Position numbers and translations under genes: made by a program. A stretch of 26,446 nucleotides of DNA from a virus, in the IMG/VR virus record IMGVR_UViG_3300042566_000702, positions 1 through 26,446 of that record; one strand, 5' to 3'. How positions within the stretch are numbered: the first letter of the stretch is position 1; each line of letters begins with the position of its first letter. Positions 23,234 to 26,446 of the stretch are shown here, piece after piece. The notes under the pieces are model-generated. The model made no database searches. It saw only the letters and a program-made list of their open reading frames with translations, and had not been told where the DNA came from.

Positions 23234-25033
23234 TTACATTCCGTTTCCAGCGGGAGCAGGAGTTCCACCTGCCATGCCACCTGTTGCCGCATCGCCTACT
23301 GGTCCTGCTACACCACCATCAGGCATTGCTCCTTCTTCAGGTGGAGCTTCCATATCGGCTGCGGTTTGTTCATCTGTTTCTAAGTCTCCAACAGATACAC
23401 CCACACTACGTAAGTCTGAGCCTGCAGGATCGTTATCAGATTCTTTGTTATTTTCTTCACGCCACATAGTTTCGTTCTTAGAAATTTCTTCTTCAGTAAG
23501 ACCTAAGAAACGTTCTAGTGCAAAACGTTTAGAGATATATGGATACTGTTCAATAGCAGTGAAAGAACTGATACGTGCGGTATCCAACTCACTTTGACGA
23601 TAAGCCGCAAAGTTTTGTGGTGGATTGAATGTTAATTGGAATAGTCCTGAATCAATATTGAAACCTCTCCAACGCAAGAATAATTTGAATTCTTCGTCTA
23701 ACTTCATTGCCATATAGCTTTGAAGACGTTCACAGTATTGATTGAAACGGAACTCTTGAATCATCGCAGTACCAACACGACCGTCACTCAATGGGGTAGT
23801 GTTGTCATCTGGTCCTGTAGGAAGATAGCTACTTGGAACTCGCAAACCACGAGCTAACCTATTGTTGAAGTAGCGTAAGTCATCAATCTCACCTAAGTTT
23901 TGTCCGCCGGGTAATACTTCAACACTTGATCCTCTACCATCAGCAGTGACAGGGAAGAAGTAATCTTCGTTCATTGATAATGGGTTGTATGAAGCATCTA
24001 CTACAGATGATCCGCCGTATACGCTAGGAATTCTACGTTGGTGAATTTCATTTTTAATACGTTCAACGAAAGCCATAGCCATGTGACTTGGCATATTACC
24101 AACGTCAATTTTGAACATTCTACGTTCAGGAGCACGTTGTACACGATAGATAAGAACAGCGTCTTCAAGCAATTCTTTTTGTTTATAAACTTTAAAGATG
24201 TTTTCTAGTACACTCTGACCAAAGGGCCAGAAACGATCCAGACCTTCTGTCAAACTTAGATGGACTACATGTTTAGCATCTATGGCTGACTCGCTCTGGC
24301 CCAAAGTGAATCGACTACCTGTTGTGTTGTATGGCATACTTGGTGCAGTATATCCACCGCTACCACCTGTACCGCCACCACCCGTACCACCTAAACCAGT
24401 TGCAGGGTTAGCCGCAAAGTCTGTGTTGGTCTTTTGAGCCGCAGATAAGTTTTGTAAGTTAATGTTAATGTCTTTGATAACATACTGTTCGGGCTTCTTG
24501 CCTTCACTTTCATTAACAATAACTTTGATAATCTTAGTCATGTCAATCCAGTACAACTTAAAGTTCTCTGGATCTCTTACAAATACTTGATCTCCAAATT
24601 TGATAGTGTTTCTAAAAATCTTAAAAACTCTTGTATCAAACTCGTTTAGTTTACACCACTGTTGTAATTGTGTTTTCAATAACTCAACTTCGTGTTGAGT
24701 AGGTTCTTCTTTGAATTCAAATGCAAACGGTGTTTTGTTGTGTTCATTTTTCTGAGTACTGAACTCAGAGATAATATCTAAGCAAGCGTTAATTTCTGCA
24801 TCAACGTCCATCATTTCATATTGATTGTATCGTTCAATACGGTTTGGGTGACCTGTATATACTTCTGGTAATCTACTTCCATAGTTCTTGTACCCAAATT
24901 GGTCATTGTTCCAACCACCAGTTGGTGACCCATTTTGTCCTGGACTACCATTCCATGCATCAGCATTACTGTTGCCACCTGAGATTGGACTGGATATACC
25001 ACTTCTGTTTAGAAAACGTTTTTTATATGTCAT
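23234..25033 (-). CDS. gp20: Portal vertex protein gp20
   Basis: A 599-aa T4-type portal (T4 gp20 is 524 aa), which forms the dodecameric DNA gate at one capsid vertex and starts prohead assembly. Recognisable blocks are RIERYNQYEMMDVDAEINAC (65-84), FRNTIKFGDQVFV, YWIDMTKIIKVIVNESEG, LEDAVLIYRVQRAPERRMFK, and VEVLPGGQNLGEIDDLRYF. A glycine-rich insertion (GLGGTGGGGTGGSGG) near residue 220 and a Pro/Gly/Ala-rich tail after residue 540 are flexible additions. The N-terminal ~45 residues are Ser/Gly/Asn-rich. It starts 7 nt after the box GCTAAATA, with no Shine-Dalgarno between. Gene order 20-67-68-21-22-23 is that of T4. Confidence 0.95.
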   Translation of the reverse strand: MTYKKRFLNRSGISSPISGGNSNADAWNGSPGQNGSPTGGWNNDQFGYKNYGSRLPEVYTGHPNRIERYNQYEMMDVDAEINACLDIISEFSTQKNEHNKTPFAFEFKEEPTQHEVELLKTQLQQWCKLNEFDTRVFKIFRNTIKFGDQVFVRDPENFKLYWIDMTKIIKVIVNESEGKKPEQYVIKDININLQNLSAAQKTNTDFAANPATGLGGTGGGGTGGSGGYTAPSMPYNTTGSRFTLGQSESAIDAKHVVHLSLTEGLDRFWPFGQSVLENIFKVYKQKELLEDAVLIYRVQRAPERRMFKIDVGNMPSHMAMAFVERIKNEIHQRRIPSVYGGSSVVDASYNPLSMNEDYFFPVTADGRGSSVEVLPGGQNLGEIDDLRYFNNRLARGLRVPSSYLPTGPDDNTTPLSDGRVGTAMIQEFRFNQYCERLQSYMAMKLDEEFKLFLRWRGFNIDSGLFQLTFNPPQNFAAYRQSELDTARISSFTAIEQYPYISKRFALERFLGLTEEEISKNETMWREENNKESDNDPAGSDLRSVGVSVGDLETDEQTAADMEAPPEEGAMPDGGVAGPVGDAATGGMAGGTPAPAGNGM

Positions 25034-25040
25034 AGCGTAG

Positions 25041-25048
25041 TATTTAGC
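25041..25048 (-). promoter_or_regulatory. Late-promoter-like box GCTAAATA before the portal gene
   Basis: GCTAAATA sits 1 nt after the stop of the upstream tail gene and 7 nt (CTACGCT) before the portal ATG at 25033. No Shine-Dalgarno lies between. It has two mismatches to TATAAATA. Confidence 0.5.
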
Positions 25049-25049
25049 G

Positions 25050-26446
25050 TTAAGCTTTAGAATACTTTAATAACTGCTCTTGGGTGCTATGACTATCACT
25101 TAGTTTATCTATCATATCATCCATTTTTTCTCCCATCATTTCCATCAGTTTAGCAAGCATATCTACTGTTGCCGCATCACTTGATTGCATATTATTAGTA
25201 TTTTGTTGATTGAAAACAGAAGATAGCTCTTTTTTATTCACATTTTCTTTATCACCAAATACTTTGGAAACGTCCGGGGCAGGTATAACCATTTCTCTAC
25301 CGTGTAGTTCAACATCATATCCGCTACTAGGGCCATCAAACATACCACCGTTTCTTGCTTTTAGCAATGATCCGCCTTCTGATTTTGCCGCACTAAAGTG
25401 CATAGCATCTTTACGTGACTTCCAGTTTCCACCCCAACCCAATCCTAATCCTCCCGCCACTGAGCTTATATCAGCCGGCATGTCAGTAACCAGTGTTGTG
25501 CCTAATGGGTTTGTACTTGGGTTAATATCAATTGCGGCGCCGTGTGCATGAATACTCTTTGTTCCGGGTTTTCCACGTACATCTCTGTCTACGAATCCAC
25601 CTAGACTGTTAATTTCATATCCCTGTTTGTCTAAGTAATCAATCAAACTTTGAAATTGAGGGGCAAACTTTTCGTTTACTGAAGTTGATTTACCTGACTT
25701 AGATGAAATTCTAGTTAGCTTGGGTTGACCACCTGCACCCCCGCCTCCTGACTCTGCCGCATGTCCGCCTGCTGGGCCGCCTGCGTTAGAATCTCTAGGA
25801 GATGATGACCCTGCTTCACTTTGAGCAGGTGCGCTACTTCCACCGCCTCCACCGCCACCAGATGGTGCGGCTGCGCCACCACCTCCGGAGCCACCTCCTC
25901 CACTAAGTCTTTTGTAGATTTGATCTAATCGTTTTGCTTTATCCTCGGGTGACCCTGGTTGATCTTTAGCAGTAGCAATATTTGACAAGTCATTAATAGC
26001 TTGTGTCAAATCTTCCATTGCTTTCTTATTTGACAAATATGTTTTGTTTAATGTGTCAGTTGCTTTTGTTGAATCTTTAGTTACTTCAGCTTTTTTGTCT
26101 TCTATTGCTTTCTTCTCAGCAGGTGTTCCTGTTTCTTTTAATGCTTCACCAGTTACTTTACCAACTTTCTCACCAACAACTTCACCACCTTTACTACCCA
26201 ACCAACCACCAACTGCGGCTCCTAATAAGCCACCAATAACGGTACCGACAACCGGAACAACTGAACCAATTGCAGCACCTGCGGCTGCGCCGCCCCATGC
26301 GCCGGCTGCTCCGCCGGCAGCACTACCTAAGCCTGAACCAACTGCTTCTGATTTTTTGACTGTACCTTCTGCTTTTGTTAATTCACCTGATTTAACTCTT
26401 TCATCTACATCTTTAGCACCTTCGTAGGCACTATGTAATCCCATAC
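25050..26446 (-). CDS. Tail / tape-measure-like protein with glycine zipper and M15 peptidase (5' end outside window)
   Basis: The frame is open to the right edge; an ATG at 26444 exists but the gene probably starts further upstream. Residue numbers below count from that ATG. Residues 35-90 are Gly/Ala-rich hydrophobic (IGSVVPVVGTVIGGLLGAAV), a glycine-zipper-type membrane segment. Residues 100-180 are helical, 181-240 a Gly/Ser linker, and 256-352 a Peptidase_M15-type domain with SIHAHGAAID (H299, D306) and DAMHF (D346, H349); zinc ligands and catalytic acid are all present. Then MFDGPSSGYDVELHGREMVI (368-387) resembles the C-terminal motif of tape-measure proteins. It probably cuts cell-wall cross-links and helps DNA cross the membrane during infection. 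It lies directly upstream of gp20. Confidence 0.8.
   Translation of the reverse strand, partial: MGLHSAYEGAKDVDERVKSGELTKAEGTVKKSEAVGSGLGSAAGGAAGAWGGAAAGAAIGSVVPVVGTVIGGLLGAAVGGWLGSKGGEVVGEKVGKVTGEALKETGTPAEKKAIEDKKAEVTKDSTKATDTLNKTYLSNKKAMEDLTQAINDLSNIATAKDQPGSPEDKAKRLDQIYKRLSGGGGSGGGGAAAPSGGGGGGGSSAPAQSEAGSSSPRDSNAGGPAGGHAAESGGGGAGGQPKLTRISSKSGKSTSVNEKFAPQFQSLIDYLDKQGYEINSLGGFVDRDVRGKPGTKSIHAHGAAIDINPSTNPLGTTLVTDMPADISSVAGGLGLGWGGNWKSRKDAMHFSAAKSEGGSLLKARNGGMFDGPSSGYDVELHGREMVIPAPDVSKVFGDKENVNKKELSSVFNQQNTNNMQSSDAATVDMLAKLMEMMGEKMDDMIDKLSDSHSTQEQLLKYSKA

Noticed and set aside
23218-23292. N-terminal extension of the gp67-position gene from 23292
   Set aside because: It overlaps the gp20 coding end, and the ATG at 23217 is preceded by GATAAATA at 5 nt.

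Overview
The window is a stretch of a T4-like myovirus genome (AT-rich, probably from an aquatic environment; the host cannot be read from the sequence). The T4 head-gene order 20-67-68-21-22-23 is intact on the minus strand. The fibre genes resemble the large low-complexity fibres that I recall from cyanophage and pelagiphage relatives of T4. All genes but one are on the minus strand, so transcription runs from the right end to the left end.

Region by region, in the direction of transcription:
- 26446-25050: the C-terminal part of a tail or tape-measure-like protein with a glycine-zipper segment and an intact M15 zinc peptidase domain.
- 25033-19046: the head module. It holds the portal (gp20), a small basic protein at the gp67 position, an acidic core protein (gp68-like), the prohead protease (gp21), the scaffold (gp22) and a short major capsid protein (gp23).
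- 18917-17552: two accessory genes. One encodes a membrane protein with a capsid-targeting-like N-terminus. The other encodes an aspartyl/asparaginyl beta-hydroxylase-like 2-oxoglutarate enzyme.
- 17192-17557: the only plus-strand gene, a double zinc-cluster HNH-like protein without the catalytic histidine.
- 17092-5835: four repetitive structural or fibre proteins of 518, 1149, 128 and 1938 aa, built from shared modules.
- 5790-1: a 144-aa unknown, class I ribonucleotide reductase (nrdA, nrdB), a small putative 2OG oxygenase, glutaredoxin, an Sm-fold-like protein, a PAAR spike tip, and the start of another virion protein.

Transcription signals are unusually readable. Boxes matching or close to the T4 late promoter (TATAAATA, GATAAATA, CTAAATA) lie in intergenic gaps. 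Four unit boundaries carry a stem-loop with a shared GCAC/GTGC core, followed 12-23 nt later by such a box. Before several genes (portal, gp67-position gene, hydroxylase, plus-strand HNH-like gene) the box sits only 4-7 nt upstream of the ATG with no Shine-Dalgarno, which predicts leaderless or nearly leaderless late mRNAs. Other genes (gp68-like, gp22, gp23, the 179-aa gene, the 1149-aa fibre) have clear Shine-Dalgarno sequences.

The head module builds and matures the capsid, and the fibre genes supply adsorption structures. The nrdA-nrdB-glutaredoxin set makes dNTPs for replication. No tRNA gene, CRISPR array, integrase, transposon or reverse transcriptase was seen. No gap between genes exceeds about 130 nt.
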